In this document: positions 24,441 through 33,770 of the stretch, piece by piece
Layout of the letters: every line of letters begins with the position of its first letter
How positions within the stretch are numbered: position 1 is the stretch's first letter
Origin: Streptomyces cyanogenus
GTDB lineage: Bacteria; Actinomycetota; Actinomycetes; Streptomycetales; Streptomycetaceae
Assembly (NCBI RefSeq): GCF_017526105.1
Contig: NZ_CP071839.1
Location: 744,001-808,000, forward strand
DNA: 64,000 nt
Direction of reading: 5' to 3'
Position numbers and translations under genes: made by a program
Notes under the pieces: model-generated
What the model saw: the letters and a program-made list of their open reading frames with translations, nothing else
Database searches by the model: none
Told to the model about the DNA's origin: nothing

Positions 24441-25625
24441 ATGCCCGCCAGTGACGTCGTAGAGCAGCAGGAACAACCCTGGAGCCGCCGGCGCCTGCGC
24501 AGCACCAACGAGCGGCTGCTCCTGGACCGGCTGCGCACGCTCGGTGCCGCCTCGCGCGCCCAACTGGCCCGCGAGACGGGCCTGTCCAAGCCGACGGTCT
24601 CCAGCGCGCTCGCCTCGCTGGCGGCGGCCGGCCTGGTGCACGAGGTCGGCACCCAGGCCCCGGAGCGCGGCCGCACCGCGGTGCTCTACTCCCCCGATCC
24701 GGCCGCTGGGTACGCCCTCGGCGTGGACATCGGCCGGGGCTGGCTGCGGGTGGCGGTGGCCGACCTGGACGGCACGCTCGTCGCCCGGGCGGACGTGCGC
24801 AACCGGGCCCGCGCCTCCGCCGCCCTGACCGACCTGGTGGTGACCACCGCCCGCCAGGTGATCGGCAACTCGGGCGTGGACCCGGCGGAGGTGGTGCACG
24901 GGGTGGTCGGCACGCCCGGGGTGTACGACGAGAAGCAGCGGCGGGTCCGGTACGCGATGCATCTGCCGGGCTGGGGGCGGGCCGGGCTCGTGGACCGGAT
25001 CCGGTCGGAGCTCGGCGTCCCGCTGGAGGTGCACAACGACGCCAACCTGGCGGCGCTCGGCGAGTACACGTACGGCGTCGGCGCGGGCAGCCGGCTCTTC
25101 GCCTACATCCTGATAGGCACCGGTCTCGGGATGGGGGTGGTCGGCGAGGGGCGGCTGTTCACGGGCGCCCACGGGCTGGCCGGGGAGATCGGGTTCCTGC
25201 CGTGGCACGGCCGGCAGCAGCCGGAGCGGCTGGAGGACGCGGTGTCGGGCGTGGCGGTGGTGGAGGCCGCCCGGCAGTTCGGGATGCGCGGGCAGCTCAC
25301 GGCGAAGGCCGTGTTCGACGCGGCCCGGCAGGGTCATCCGGCCGCCCTGCGGGCGGTGGAGCTGGAGGGCGAGCGGATCGCGCACACCGTGGCGGCGGCG
25401 GCCGCTGTGCTCGACCCGGATCTGGTGGTGCTCGGCGGTGGTGTCGGCCACAGCGTCGACCTGCTGCTGCGGCCCGTGCAGGAGCGGTTGCGCGCCCTCA
25501 CCCCGCTGCGCCCCCGGATCGCGCCGAGCCGGCTCGGCGCGGACGCCGTCCTGCTGGGCGCGGTGGCCACGGCCCTGGACACGGCCCGGAACCTGGTGTT
25601 CGAGCGCCGGACGGCCGGAACCTGA
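24441..25625 (+). CDS. ROK-family transcriptional regulator
   Basis: A 394-residue repressor. The winged helix lies in TNERLLLDRLRTLGAASRAQ followed by LARETGLSKPTVSSALASLA. The sugar-kinase-fold domain begins at YALGVDIGRGWLRVAVADLD and has DPAEVVHGVVGTPGVYDEKQ and HNDANLAALGEYTYG. The CGxxGCxE zinc cluster of classical ROK proteins is absent: that segment reads GEIGFLPWHGRQQPERLEDA. In actinomycetes such regulators control sugar and chitosan genes. The ATG at 24441 was preferred, with another ATG at 24423. The gene 106 bases downstream codes for an exo-glucosaminidase behind a perfect palindrome, the likely target. Confidence 0.9.
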   Translation: MPASDVVEQQEQPWSRRRLRSTNERLLLDRLRTLGAASRAQLARETGLSKPTVSSALASLAAAGLVHEVGTQAPERGRTAVLYSPDPAAGYALGVDIGRGWLRVAVADLDGTLVARADVRNRARASAALTDLVVTTARQVIGNSGVDPAEVVHGVVGTPGVYDEKQRRVRYAMHLPGWGRAGLVDRIRSELGVPLEVHNDANLAALGEYTYGVGAGSRLFAYILIGTGLGMGVVGEGRLFTGAHGLAGEIGFLPWHGRQQPERLEDAVSGVAVVEAARQFGMRGQLTAKAVFDAARQGHPAALRAVELEGERIAHTVAAAAAVLDPDLVVLGGGVGHSVDLLLRPVQERLRALTPLRPRIAPSRLGADAVLLGAVATALDTARNLVFERRTAGT

Positions 25626-25695
25626 CCGGGGCGGAAGCCACGGCGGCGGGGGTCGTTGACACGGCCCGTGGCGGCCCCTAGCGTGACCCCGATTT

Positions 25696-25715
25696 GTAAA
25701 GTTTCCTAACTTTAC
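25696..25715. promoter_or_regulatory. Palindromic operator before the GH2 gene
   Basis: GTAAAGT-TTCCTA-ACTTTAC is a perfect dyad with 7-bp arms, 16 bases before the GTG start. It is far more AT-rich than the surroundings. It is the probable binding site of the ROK protein encoded just upstream. I recall similar AAAGTTTCCT-containing sites for chitosanase-gene repressors of this family; that needs checking. Confidence 0.6.
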
Positions 25716-25731
25716 GAGGCTGGAGACCGCC

Positions 25732-28449
25732 GTGTTCCCTCGCGCCGCCCGCCGGCTCCCCACCACCGCCGCGCTCCTCGCCCTCGCCGGTTCCCTCACC
25801 ACCGGCGCCTGGGCCGCCGGCCCCCGGGGCACGGCCGAGCCCCACCGACCCGCGCGGATCACCCACGTCCCCTCGGCCGCCGGTACCGGCACCCCGCTGT
25901 CCGGCTACGCCGTCCAGTCCACCGCGAAGGTGAGCGACTCCGCGGCGGCCGTGTCCTCCCCCGGGTATCCGGCCAAGGGCTGGTACCCGGCGGGTTCCCG
26001 CTCCACGGTGCTGGCCGCACTCCTGGCCGACGGCGTGTACGCCGACCCGTTCCACTCCACGAACCAGCAGAGGATCCCGCGGGCCGACTTCGACGTGCCC
26101 TGGTGGTACCGCTCCGACTTCACCGTCGACGACACGGCCCGGCGCACCTCCCTCGACTTCAGCGGGGTCGTCTCGGCGGCCGACGTCTACGTCAACGGCC
26201 GGCAGGTGGCCACGGCCGCGGACGTCACCGGCACCTACACCCACCATGAGCTGGACATCACCTCGCTGGTCAGGTCCGGCACCAACACGGTCGCCTTCCG
26301 GATCCGGCCCAACGACCCGTACAAGGACCTGACCATCGGCTGGCTCGACTGGATCCAGCCGCCGCCGGACCGGAACATGGGCCTCGTCCGGGACGTGGTG
26401 GTGCGCAGGGGCGGCCCGGTCGCGCTGCGCGACGCGCACGTGGTCACCGCACTGGCCGTGCCGTCGCTCGCCACGGCCGACCTGACGGTCAAGGCCCAGG
26501 CCCGCAACGACACGGGCTCGGCGGTCACGGCGGAGATCCGCGGCAGCATCGGCGGTACGGAGTTCAGCAGGATCGTGCCGCTCGCCGCGCACGAGACGAA
26601 GACCGTGACCTTCTCCCCCGCCGACACCCCCGGCCTGCACCTGACCGACCCGAAGGTGTGGTGGCCGGCCGGGATGGGCGGCCGGCCGCTGTACGACCTC
26701 GACCTCACGGCCACCGTGGCCGGTTCGGTGTCGGACACCGCGCACGAGACCTTCGGCATCCGGGACGTCCGGGCCCCGCTGAACGCGGACGGCGCCCGGC
26801 AGTACCGGATCAACGGCCGCCCACTGCTGATCAAGGGCGGCGGCTGGTCCCCGGACGCGTTCCTGCGCTGGGATCCCCGCTACTCCGAGGACCGCCTGAA
26901 GTACGCCCTCGACCTGGGCCTGAACACCCTCCGCCTGGAAGGCCACCTGGAGCCGGACGAGTTCTTCGACCAGGCCGACCGCCTCGGCCTGCTGGTCCTG
27001 CCGGGCTGGGAGTGCTGCGGCAAGTGGGAGGGCGAGGTCAACGGCAGCGAGAAGGGCGAGCGCTGGGGCGACGCGGACTATCCGGTCGCCAAGGCGTCCA
27101 TGGCCGCCGAGGCCGCCCGGCTGCGCGGCCACCCGAGCGTGCTGTCCTTCCTGATCGGCAGCGACTTCGCCCCCGACGCGACCATCGAGAAGAACTACCT
27201 GGACGCGCTGAGCGCCGCGGACTGGCCCACGCCCGTGGTCCCCGCCGCCTCCGAGCGGCCTTCCCCGAAGCTGGGCGCTTCGGGCATGAAGATGACCGGC
27301 CCCTACGACTGGGTGCCGCCCGGCTACTGGTACGACAAGCGCGAGGGCGGGGCCAGCGGATTCAACTCCGAGACCAGCGCGGGCCCGAGCATCCCCACCC
27401 TCGACACCCTGCGCCGGATGATGACGCCCGCCGAACTCGACACCCTGTGGAAGGACCCGGACGCCCGGCAGTACCACCGCTCGCCGTCCACCGTCTTCGG
27501 CACACTCAGGATCTACGACGACGCCCTCGCCGGCCGCTACGGCGCCCCCACGAGCCTCACCGACTACGTGCGCAAGGCCCAGCTCGCCCAGTACGAGAAC
27601 GTCCGCGCCCAGTTCGAGGCCTACGGCCGCAACGCGGGCGACCCGGACCGGCCCGCCACGGGGGTGATCCACTGGATGTTCAACAGCGGCTGGACCTCCC
27701 TGCACTGGCAGCTCACGGACCGCTACCTCGACCAGAACGGCTCCTACTTCGGTGCCAAGAAGGCGAACGAGCCGCTGCACATCCAGTACTCGTACGACAA
27801 CCGCTCGGTCGTGGTCGTGAACAACCGGTCCACTCCCGCCCGGAACCTCACCGCCCGGGCCACGCTGTTCAACCCCGACGGCACACAGAAGTACGACAGG
27901 GCCGTCACGGGTGTGGCGGTCGACGGGGGCGGGGCGCACGGCTCACCGCTCACCCTGCCGTCCTCGGTGACCGGTCTGGCGCGGACGTACCTGCTCCGGC
28001 TGGTGCTGACGGACGCGGACGGAGCGGAGGTGAGCCGTAACGTGTACTGGCTCTCCACCCGGGCCGACACCCTCGACTGGAACGGCACCACCTGGTACTA
28101 CACGCCGACGACCGGCTACGCCGACCTCAAGGGGCTCGCCTCGATGGACCAGGTACCGGTGGCGGCGACGGCGGCCACGACGTCGTCGGACGCCACGTCG
28201 ACCACGGCGGTGACCCTGCGGCACAGCGGGAACGGTACGACACCGGCGCTGCTCACGGACGTCCATCTCGTGGACGCGCAGGGCAAGCCGGTGCTGCCGG
28301 TGCGCTGGTCGGACAACGAGGTGAGCCTGTGGCCGGGTGAGTCGGTGACGCTGACCGCCACCTACCGGACCGCCGACCTGCACGGCTCGGCACCGGGCGT
28401 GCGGGTGTCCGGGTGGAACACGCCGGAGCGGACGGTGCCGGCCTCCTGA
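25732..28449 (+). CDS. Secreted exo-beta-D-glucosaminidase, GH2 (CsxA-like)
   Basis: A 905-residue secreted enzyme. The signal peptide (residues 1-29) ends AWAAG. The GH2 layout follows: jelly-roll sugar-binding domain (about 50-230) with DFDVPWWYRSDFTVDD, Ig-like domain, TIM barrel (about 340-640), and two C-terminal beta domains. The acid/base is Asp478 in LIGSDFAPDATIEKNYLD and the nucleophile is Glu547 in GFNSETSAGPSIPT. An Asp acid/base and the motif ASGMKMTGPYDWVPP are hallmarks of the Amycolatopsis CsxA group (EC 3.2.1.165) that removes GlcN from chitosan ends, as opposed to beta-mannosidases. CsxA has a C-terminal CBM35, which is missing here. GTG start with GGAG. Confidence 0.92.
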   Translation: MFPRAARRLPTTAALLALAGSLTTGAWAAGPRGTAEPHRPARITHVPSAAGTGTPLSGYAVQSTAKVSDSAAAVSSPGYPAKGWYPAGSRSTVLAALLADGVYADPFHSTNQQRIPRADFDVPWWYRSDFTVDDTARRTSLDFSGVVSAADVYVNGRQVATAADVTGTYTHHELDITSLVRSGTNTVAFRIRPNDPYKDLTIGWLDWIQPPPDRNMGLVRDVVVRRGGPVALRDAHVVTALAVPSLATADLTVKAQARNDTGSAVTAEIRGSIGGTEFSRIVPLAAHETKTVTFSPADTPGLHLTDPKVWWPAGMGGRPLYDLDLTATVAGSVSDTAHETFGIRDVRAPLNADGARQYRINGRPLLIKGGGWSPDAFLRWDPRYSEDRLKYALDLGLNTLRLEGHLEPDEFFDQADRLGLLVLPGWECCGKWEGEVNGSEKGERWGDADYPVAKASMAAEAARLRGHPSVLSFLIGSDFAPDATIEKNYLDALSAADWPTPVVPAASERPSPKLGASGMKMTGPYDWVPPGYWYDKREGGASGFNSETSAGPSIPTLDTLRRMMTPAELDTLWKDPDARQYHRSPSTVFGTLRIYDDALAGRYGAPTSLTDYVRKAQLAQYENVRAQFEAYGRNAGDPDRPATGVIHWMFNSGWTSLHWQLTDRYLDQNGSYFGAKKANEPLHIQYSYDNRSVVVVNNRSTPARNLTARATLFNPDGTQKYDRAVTGVAVDGGGAHGSPLTLPSSVTGLARTYLLRLVLTDADGAEVSRNVYWLSTRADTLDWNGTTWYYTPTTGYADLKGLASMDQVPVAATAATTSSDATSTTAVTLRHSGNGTTPALLTDVHLVDAQGKPVLPVRWSDNEVSLWPGESVTLTATYRTADLHGSAPGVRVSGWNTPERTVPAS

Positions 28450-28453
28450 GCCC

Positions 28454-28486
28454 GCAGGGGGCGGGCGACGGCGGCCCACCCCCTGC
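28454..28486. terminator. Bidirectional hairpin terminator
   Basis: GCAGGGGGCGGGC and GCCCACCCCCTGC form a 13-bp stem with one mismatch between two convergent genes (ends 28449 and 28493). Confidence 0.6.
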
Positions 28487-28492
28487 CCCGGC

Positions 28493-29935
28493 TCAACTCA
28501 CATTGAGCGCGGTGTCGTCCACCACGAACGACGTCTGGTACTTGGAGCCCTCGGTGCCGGTGAACTTCAGGGTCACGGTCTGCCCGGCGTAGCCGCTCAG
28601 ATCGAAGCTGCGCTGGGTGTAGCCGGAGCCGGCGTTGAGGTTGGAGTACGTCGCCAGGGTGCCGAGGACCGTGCCGGAGCTGTTGAGCACCTGGACCTTG
28701 AGGGTGTCGTAGGCGGTGCTGGTGGACGTCTCGGCGGTGTCCACGTGCAGGTAGAAGCCGAGCCTGGCCGAGCAGCCGGACGGGATGGCCACCGACTGGG
28801 CGAGCGTGTCGGTGGTGGCGGTGCCGTTGCCGTCGAGCCAGGCGTAGTACGAGCCGGAGCGGGCCGGTTCGCTGGTGGAGTTGGTGATGACCCCGCTCGT
28901 GGCGCTCCAGGTGCCGTTGCCTGACTCGAAGCCGCTGTTGCCGAGGAGCTGGGCGGCGGTGCAGGACGTCGAGCCGCCGCCCCCGCTGCTGCCGCTCGCC
29001 CCGGCCAGCCACTCGGTGGCGTTGAGGGCGAGGGCCGCGTTGGTGGCGCTGGTGTCGTTCCAGCCGTCGTACAGCGTGTTGCCGGACTGGCCGGTGCCGT
29101 CGTCGACGGGTGAGCTGTCGCCCCAGAAGGCGACCCGGCCGCTGCCGAAGGTGCTGGTGGCGAAGAAGGCGCCGGTGTTGCCGGAGTAACCGGTGCGGTA
29201 GAGCAGGCCCTTGACGCCGGAGTTGTCGGCGGGCTTGAGGGTGGCGGTGGTCCCGCTGGCGATCAGGCTCTTGGTGACGGTGCCGAACGAGCCGTGCAGC
29301 ACCGGGTCGGTGCTGTCGCCGATCGCGGACGGGTGGTCGGAGCCGATACTGAGCGAGTCGATGGCGAAGCCGAACGGGTCGGTGGGGTCGACGCCGTTGT
29401 TCGTCATCAGGTCGTTGAAGATCTCGACCGCGTCGTAGCCGTCGTTGTTGCGGTCGGCTCCGGTGTGGTCGGAGATCATGAACAGCCCGCCGCCGTTCTT
29501 CACGAAGTTCATGATCGCCGTCTTCTCGGCGCTGGTGAACGGCGTGTTGGGTTCCGGCAGGACCAGCGTGTCGAAGTTCGACAGGTCGGTCGCGGAGGTG
29601 CCGCCGTAGCTGAGGCCGGAGCCGGACGGCAGTGTCTTCAGGCTGTAGTTGCCGGTCTTCTGGAGCGCGACGCCCCAGGAGGACAGGGCGCCGGTCCAGT
29701 CCGTCTCGGCGGACGGGGAGGAGTCCTGGCCGAGCGGGTCGGGCTGGCTGGTGGAGACGATCCAGTCGGCGTTGCCGGCCGTCTCGGCGTGGGCGTTGTC
29801 GAACAGGATGCGATGCGGGGTCGCCGCGTGGGCGGGGGCACCGGTGCCGACCTGGAGGGCTGCTCCGCTGAACAGCAGTCCCAGGCCGGCCAGGGCGGTG
29901 GTGCATCTGCGGCGGGATCTCCTGGATCCAAGCAT
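28493..29935 (-). CDS. Secreted protein: amidotransferase-fold domain plus jelly-roll module
   Basis: A 480-residue exported protein. The signal peptide is residues 1-38 ([20 protein letters not shown], cleavage near AHA). Residues about 40-300 look like the flavodoxin/GATase-like fold seen in DUF4350 or IFT52-type proteins ([55 protein letters not shown]). A Gly/Ser linker leads to a C-terminal carbohydrate-binding-like jelly roll (about 325-480: [20 protein letters not shown], then VDDTALNVS). No hydrolase motif is certain. It converges with the GH2 gene; both are secreted. GGAGGT lies seven bases before the ATG. Confidence 0.75.
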   Translation of the reverse strand: MLGSRRSRRRCTTALAGLGLLFSGAALQVGTGAPAHAATPHRILFDNAHAETAGNADWIVSTSQPDPLGQDSSPSAETDWTGALSSWGVALQKTGNYSLKTLPSGSGLSYGGTSATDLSNFDTLVLPEPNTPFTSAEKTAIMNFVKNGGGLFMISDHTGADRNNDGYDAVEIFNDLMTNNGVDPTDPFGFAIDSLSIGSDHPSAIGDSTDPVLHGSFGTVTKSLIASGTTATLKPADNSGVKGLLYRTGYSGNTGAFFATSTFGSGRVAFWGDSSPVDDGTGQSGNTLYDGWNDTSATNAALALNATEWLAGASGSSGGGGSTSCTAAQLLGNSGFESGNGTWSATSGVITNSTSEPARSGSYYAWLDGNGTATTDTLAQSVAIPSGCSARLGFYLHVDTAETSTSTAYDTLKVQVLNSSGTVLGTLATYSNLNAGSGYTQRSFDLSGYAGQTVTLKFTGTEGSKYQTSFVVDDTALNVS

Positions 29936-30163
29936 CCGTCGAACCTCCAAGAAAGGGTGGGGAAGAGGCGGTGCGGGCGCCAAGTCTGCGCGCGTAGAGC
30001 CCGCTTGAGGGTTCTACACGCGTCGAATGGTTGAAAGGTACATGGCATGAAGGCCGGGTGAACAGAGGCGTCCGGTGGCAAGCGGAGCGGAGTGGCTCGG
30101 CCGGCAGCGGGCACATGCCACATCAGCGAATCCGACGAGCAGAAGCGTCAAGGAAGGTCGGCC

Positions 30164-30427
30164 ATGGAGATCTCGGGCATCCTCAGCGCCATCGTCATCG
30201 GCGTCGTCATCGGCGTGCTGGGCCGGCTGGTCGTCCCGGGACGGCAGCACATCGGTGTCCTGTGGACCATCGTCGTCGGCATCGTGGCCGCGCTGCTGGG
30301 CTCGGCGATCGCCGCCGGGTTCGGGGTCGCCGACACCAAGGGGCCCGACTGGATCGAGTGGTTCATCCAGATCGCGCTGGCGGCCGTGGGCGTGGCCGCG
30401 CTGGACCGGGCCCTGGCCCGCCGCTGA
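30164..30427 (+). CDS. GlsB/YeaQ/YmgE-family small membrane protein
   Basis: An 87-residue protein with three membrane segments starting MEISGILSAIVIGVVIGVLG and the family loop GRLVVPGRQHIGVLWTIVVG, then VAALLGSAIAAGFGV and a C-terminal helix. It belongs to the transglycosylase-associated protein family, linked to general stress and envelope conditions; the molecular function is unknown. The ATG at 30164 follows a GGAAGG element. Its end is one base away from a convergent GNAT gene. Confidence 0.9.
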   Translation: MEISGILSAIVIGVVIGVLGRLVVPGRQHIGVLWTIVVGIVAALLGSAIAAGFGVADTKGPDWIEWFIQIALAAVGVAALDRALARR

Positions 30428-30428
30428 G

Positions 30429-31205
30429 TCAGTTCCCGTAGAGGTGGGGCGTCGTGGTGCTCACGGCGTGGAAGCCGAGGCGTTCCAGGATCGGGCGGCT
30501 CATGGCCGAGGCGTCGACGTGCAGGTACCGGTAGCCCCGGTCGGCGGCGGCACGGGCACGGTGGGCGACCAGGGCACGGTAGATGCCACGCCCCCGCCAG
30601 GCCGCGACGGTGCCGCCGCCCCACAGCCCGGCAAAAGGCGTGCCGGGCACCAGCTCCATCCGGGCGGCGGCGACGGGTTCGCCGTCGGCGAGGGCGGCCA
30701 CGGCGACGACCGTGCCGGGGTCGGCGGCGAGCCGGGCGAGCAGCCGGTGCCGCAGCGCGGTGCCGTCGGTGCCGAAGGACCGCTCGTGCGCCGCCACGAC
30801 GAGGTCCACGCCCGCCGGGTCGGTGGCCGCGACGCAGCGGATGCCGGCCGGCGGGGCGGTGTCCAGGGCGATCCCGGTCACCTCGGCGACCATCAGCGTC
30901 TCCGTGGGCTCGGCCCGGAACCCGGCGGCGAGCAGCCGGTCACCGAGGTCGGCGGGCCCGTCGTGGCCGTAGAGCTTCCACTCGAAGTCCCGGCCCAGAC
31001 CGGTGAAGCGGTCGATCTGGTCGCGGATGGCCCGGTCCGCGTCCGCCGCGTCCAGGCCGGACCACAGCACGCCGTTCCAGCCCAGCGGGTCCGCGACCTG
31101 ACGCACCACCCGGCCGGCCCGCTCGATGCGCGCCCCGGGTCCGTCGGGCCGGGCGTCCTCGCGCAGGTCCCGGTCGTACGCAGCGAGCACAGCGGCGTGA
31201 TCCAT
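30429..31205 (-). CDS. GNAT-family N-acetyltransferase
   Basis: A 258-residue protein. The N-terminal half (RVVRQVADPLGWNGVLWSGL) is variable; the C-terminal half holds the GNAT fold with GTPFAGLWGGGTVAAWRGRG and IYRALVAHRARAAADRGYRY, the acetyl-CoA binding loop and helix, ending LGFHAVSTTTPHLYG. The layout fits two-lobed GNAT proteins. The substrate is unknown. No partner gene is evident. Confidence 0.85.
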   Translation of the reverse strand: MDHAAVLAAYDRDLREDARPDGPGARIERAGRVVRQVADPLGWNGVLWSGLDAADADRAIRDQIDRFTGLGRDFEWKLYGHDGPADLGDRLLAAGFRAEPTETLMVAEVTGIALDTAPPAGIRCVAATDPAGVDLVVAAHERSFGTDGTALRHRLLARLAADPGTVVAVAALADGEPVAAARMELVPGTPFAGLWGGGTVAAWRGRGIYRALVAHRARAAADRGYRYLHVDASAMSRPILERLGFHAVSTTTPHLYGN

Positions 31206-31446
31206 GGGCTCACTTCAGCACGAACGACCATGGAGGCCAAGGGAATTAAGCGTGGCGACGGCCGTACCGCCGCCGGACAGGCGATGAGCCGGTCCCGGTT
31301 GCGGGCGAGGCCCGCTGGGCGGCCGCGTGTCCGACGCCAGAGGAGCGGGCGACGGCGACCGTCCGATCTCCGTGGAGGGTCCGGTGCCGGACCTGGTGGA
31401 CGAGGTGCGGAGCCGCCCCGCCGCAATCCCCAAAGGCCCCTGGAAA

Positions 31447-32301
31447 TCAGCCGAGTTCAAGCGTCGTCACGCCGAACACCCGCTCCCGGGCGTGGGCGCG
31501 CACCGGACCGGTGTACATGCGGGCGGTCTCGAACGAGGGCCGCAGCCCGGCATCTTCGGCGAGGGCGACGCCGGCCGCGTTGGGCTCGGGCACGTCGATC
31601 GCGACCTCGCGGCCGGCCACGTCGGCGGTCAGGGCGTCGAACAGGGCCCGGGCGTCGTCGGCGGTGTCCGCGAACAGGGGGCCGACGCGCAGGGTGTCGT
31701 GACCGGGGCGGATCACGCCGTAGCCGGTCAGGCGTCCGCCGTGCTCGCGGACGAGGGCACGGTGGCCGGGTGCGGTGAGCCACTCGGCGAGGAAGCGGGG
31801 GCGGTCGGCGGGGTGGCAGGCGCTGTCGTAGGCGGTGAGCGCTGCCAGGTCGGCGGGGGCGGCGGGACGCACACCGGCGGGTGCCGGGCGCCCGGGAGCG
31901 GTGCCGGTGAACCGGACGGTGCGGTGGGCGAGCCGGAAGCCGGACTGCCGGTAGTTGTCCTGCTGGGCCACGACCCCGTCCAGGCCGACGGTCCGGTTCC
32001 CGGCGTGCGCCAGGGCCGTCTTCCAGGTGGTGAGCCCGTGTCCGTGGCCGCGCAGGCCGGGGCGGACCAGGTAGCAGCCGAGGAAGGCGAAGTCGGGGCC
32101 GTGGTTGACGACGGAGATGGCCGACACCGGCTCACCGTCGATCCGGCCGAGGAAGAACCCCCCGGGATCCTGCGCGAAGAACGCGGGCCCGTCGGACAGC
32201 CCGGGATTCCAGCCCTCCGCCGCCGCCCACCCGCTGATCACCGGCCAGTCGGCGAGGGTGGCCTGCGTGACGACGAGGTCCTGGGGGGCCGCAGAGGTCA
32301 T
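31447..32301 (-). CDS. Two-lobed GNAT acetyltransferase (YitH-like)
   Basis: A 284-residue protein starting MTSAAPQDLVVTQATLADWP. Residues about 8-140 form a GNAT domain with FFLGRIDGEPVSAISVVNHG and the CoA loop VRPGLRGHGHGLTTWKTALA. The C-terminal part (LTGYGVIRPGHDTLRVGPLF) resembles the acetyltransferase_18 domain of YitH-type proteins. The function is unknown. The ATG at 32301 is preferred over an upstream start, which would add basic residues outside the fold. Confidence 0.87.
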   Translation of the reverse strand: MTSAAPQDLVVTQATLADWPVISGWAAAEGWNPGLSDGPAFFAQDPGGFFLGRIDGEPVSAISVVNHGPDFAFLGCYLVRPGLRGHGHGLTTWKTALAHAGNRTVGLDGVVAQQDNYRQSGFRLAHRTVRFTGTAPGRPAPAGVRPAAPADLAALTAYDSACHPADRPRFLAEWLTAPGHRALVREHGGRLTGYGVIRPGHDTLRVGPLFADTADDARALFDALTADVAGREVAIDVPEPNAAGVALAEDAGLRPSFETARMYTGPVRAHARERVFGVTTLELG

Positions 32302-32798
32302 CGGTACGCTCCGTATCCATCGGGGTCGCCTGCCGTACGGCACGGGTCTCGGCCGCACCGCCCGCAGCATCCTTCCGGATCAACGGGGGCCACGCCACGG
32401 GAAGATCAGCCGATGTGGAGGTGCGCGGGTTCGGGTACCGTCCGGTCCCGCTCGCGGGTCGGCGAGGTCCAGACGTGCGGCGTCCCCGCCCGACCCGGCG
32501 CGCGGCCGCAGATCCGCCCCCTCCGCACCGCACGTGGTTGGCGGATCCACGTGAGCGACGGCCCTCACAGCGTGGCATCGGCACGTTGACCGGCCGGACG
32601 GCCGACATCCGGGCACGGCGGAAGGCGCGTTCGCGTGCGTGCGGCACCGCTCGTCGGGCACGCCCGGATCCCGGCCCGTTCCCGCCCGACGGCGAGCCGG
32701 CCGTCGTCGGCTCGGTGCACCGCCTGCCAGGGCCGCTCCCCCGGGACGGCGCAGGGCTTGGCCCCACCGGACCGGCGTCCGGTGGGGCCGCGAGCGGG
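32302..32798. other. 497-base intergenic region, no gene supported
   Basis: This gap between a GNAT start and the chaplin end carries open frames on both strands, but all are Arg/Pro-rich shadows without family motifs. The only clear element is the chaplin terminator at 32760-32789. Confidence 0.5.
32760..32789 (-). terminator. Perfect hairpin terminator of the chaplin gene
   Basis: GGCCCCACCGGA and TCCGGTGGGGCC pair over 12 bases without mismatch (loop of six bases). It starts nine bases beyond the chaplin stop codon on the minus strand. Confidence 0.8.
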
Positions 32799-33485
32799 TC
32801 AGCAGGGGCGGCCGGGACGGAAGCGGCGGTAGAGGATCGCTCCCGTGAGCAGGAGCGCGGCGCTGCCGGCGACGGCCGGGGCCGTCAGGTCCGCTCCCGT
32901 GTGGGCCAGCGTGGACGTGGCCGCCCGTGGGGCGTGCGGGGTGGTGTGGTGGGGGGCCGGGGGCTTGGGGGCCCGTGGCTCGGGGGACGGGGTGTGCGGG
33001 GCCGGGCGGGGAGCCTCGACCGGGCCGTTGACCGACTGGTTGCCGTGGGCCGGATTGCCGATGCCGACCACGTCGACGCTGTTGCCGGTGACGTTCACCG
33101 GCGCGTGGACGGGGAGCTGGATGCCGTTGCCCGAGAGCACACCCGGCGAGTCGGCGGTGTCGCCGTACGCGGAGGCACCGCCGGAGGCGGCCGGCGTCCC
33201 CTCCGTGCCCGCGCCGCCGCTCTCCCCGCCGCCGGTGTTGGCGCAGGCGTTGCCCGCGACGGGGTTGAGCAGGCCCACGACGTTCACCGTGTTGCCGCAG
33301 ACGTTCGCCGGCACGTGCACCGGCAGCTGGATGCCGTTGCCGGAGACCAGTCCCGGCGAGCCGGCCGCCGAGCCGTCGGCCTCGGCCCCGCCGGCCGCGA
33401 AGGCGGCGGACACCGGCAGCGCCACGGCCATCGCGCCGGACGCCGCGGCCACGGCGATCACACCGTTTCGGGTAGCCCGTCTCAT
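32799..33485 (-). CDS. Long chaplin with LAXTG sortase signal
   Basis: A 228-residue surface protein. The signal peptide is residues 1-30 (MRRATRNGVIAVAAASGAMA... AFA). Chaplin domain 1 (about 42-86) has SPGLVSGNGIQLPVHVPANV and the Cys pair CGNTVNVVGLLNPVAGNAC. Domain 2 (about 112-156) has SPGVLSGNGIQLPVHAPVNV but both Cys are replaced (Thr and Gln). A Pro-rich wall-spanning linker precedes LAHTG, a membrane helix and a basic end. Long chaplins are attached by sortase and anchor hydrophobic aerial hyphae and spores. A 33511-33526 hairpin lies in its leader. Expression in development by BldN is expected from the family. Confidence 0.93.
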   Translation of the reverse strand: MRRATRNGVIAVAAASGAMAVALPVSAAFAAGGAEADGSAAGSPGLVSGNGIQLPVHVPANVCGNTVNVVGLLNPVAGNACANTGGGESGGAGTEGTPAASGGASAYGDTADSPGVLSGNGIQLPVHAPVNVTGNSVDVVGIGNPAHGNQSVNGPVEAPRPAPHTPSPEPRAPKPPAPHHTTPHAPRAATSTLAHTGADLTAPAVAGSAALLLTGAILYRRFRPGRPC

Positions 33486-33770
33486 AGGTTCCTGCCTTCC
33501 AGACGTCATCGCGGGTACTCACCCGCACCACATAAAACGCAGGTGAACCATCCGAGTTATGGCTTATCGGCCTTTCACCCCATCGAGCGGCACTGTTATC
33601 GAACGGGATGTAAAGCCACAGAATGATCATCAAGGGGTCATGGAGGGCGCGGAGTTTACGCCGGCGGGCAGCACCCCGCTCGCCGGGAGGCGAGCCGCAC
33701 GGGGCCCGATTATGGTGATCCGAGGGCATCGCCCCCGGTCCGTGGCGGGCGTGCGCCCCGGGAGGCGACC

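Noticed and set aside
25732..28449. Beta-mannosidase as the GH2 call
   Set aside because: The acid/base is Asp in GSDFAPDATIEK and ASGMKMTGPYDWVPP matches the exo-glucosaminidase group; mannosidases have Glu in a different motif.
31206..31446. Possible small gene reading GDRPISVEGPVPDLVDEV on the plus strand
   Set aside because: The frame runs on as antisense of the next GNAT gene and has no ribosome site or recognised family. It could be a remnant but is not supported.
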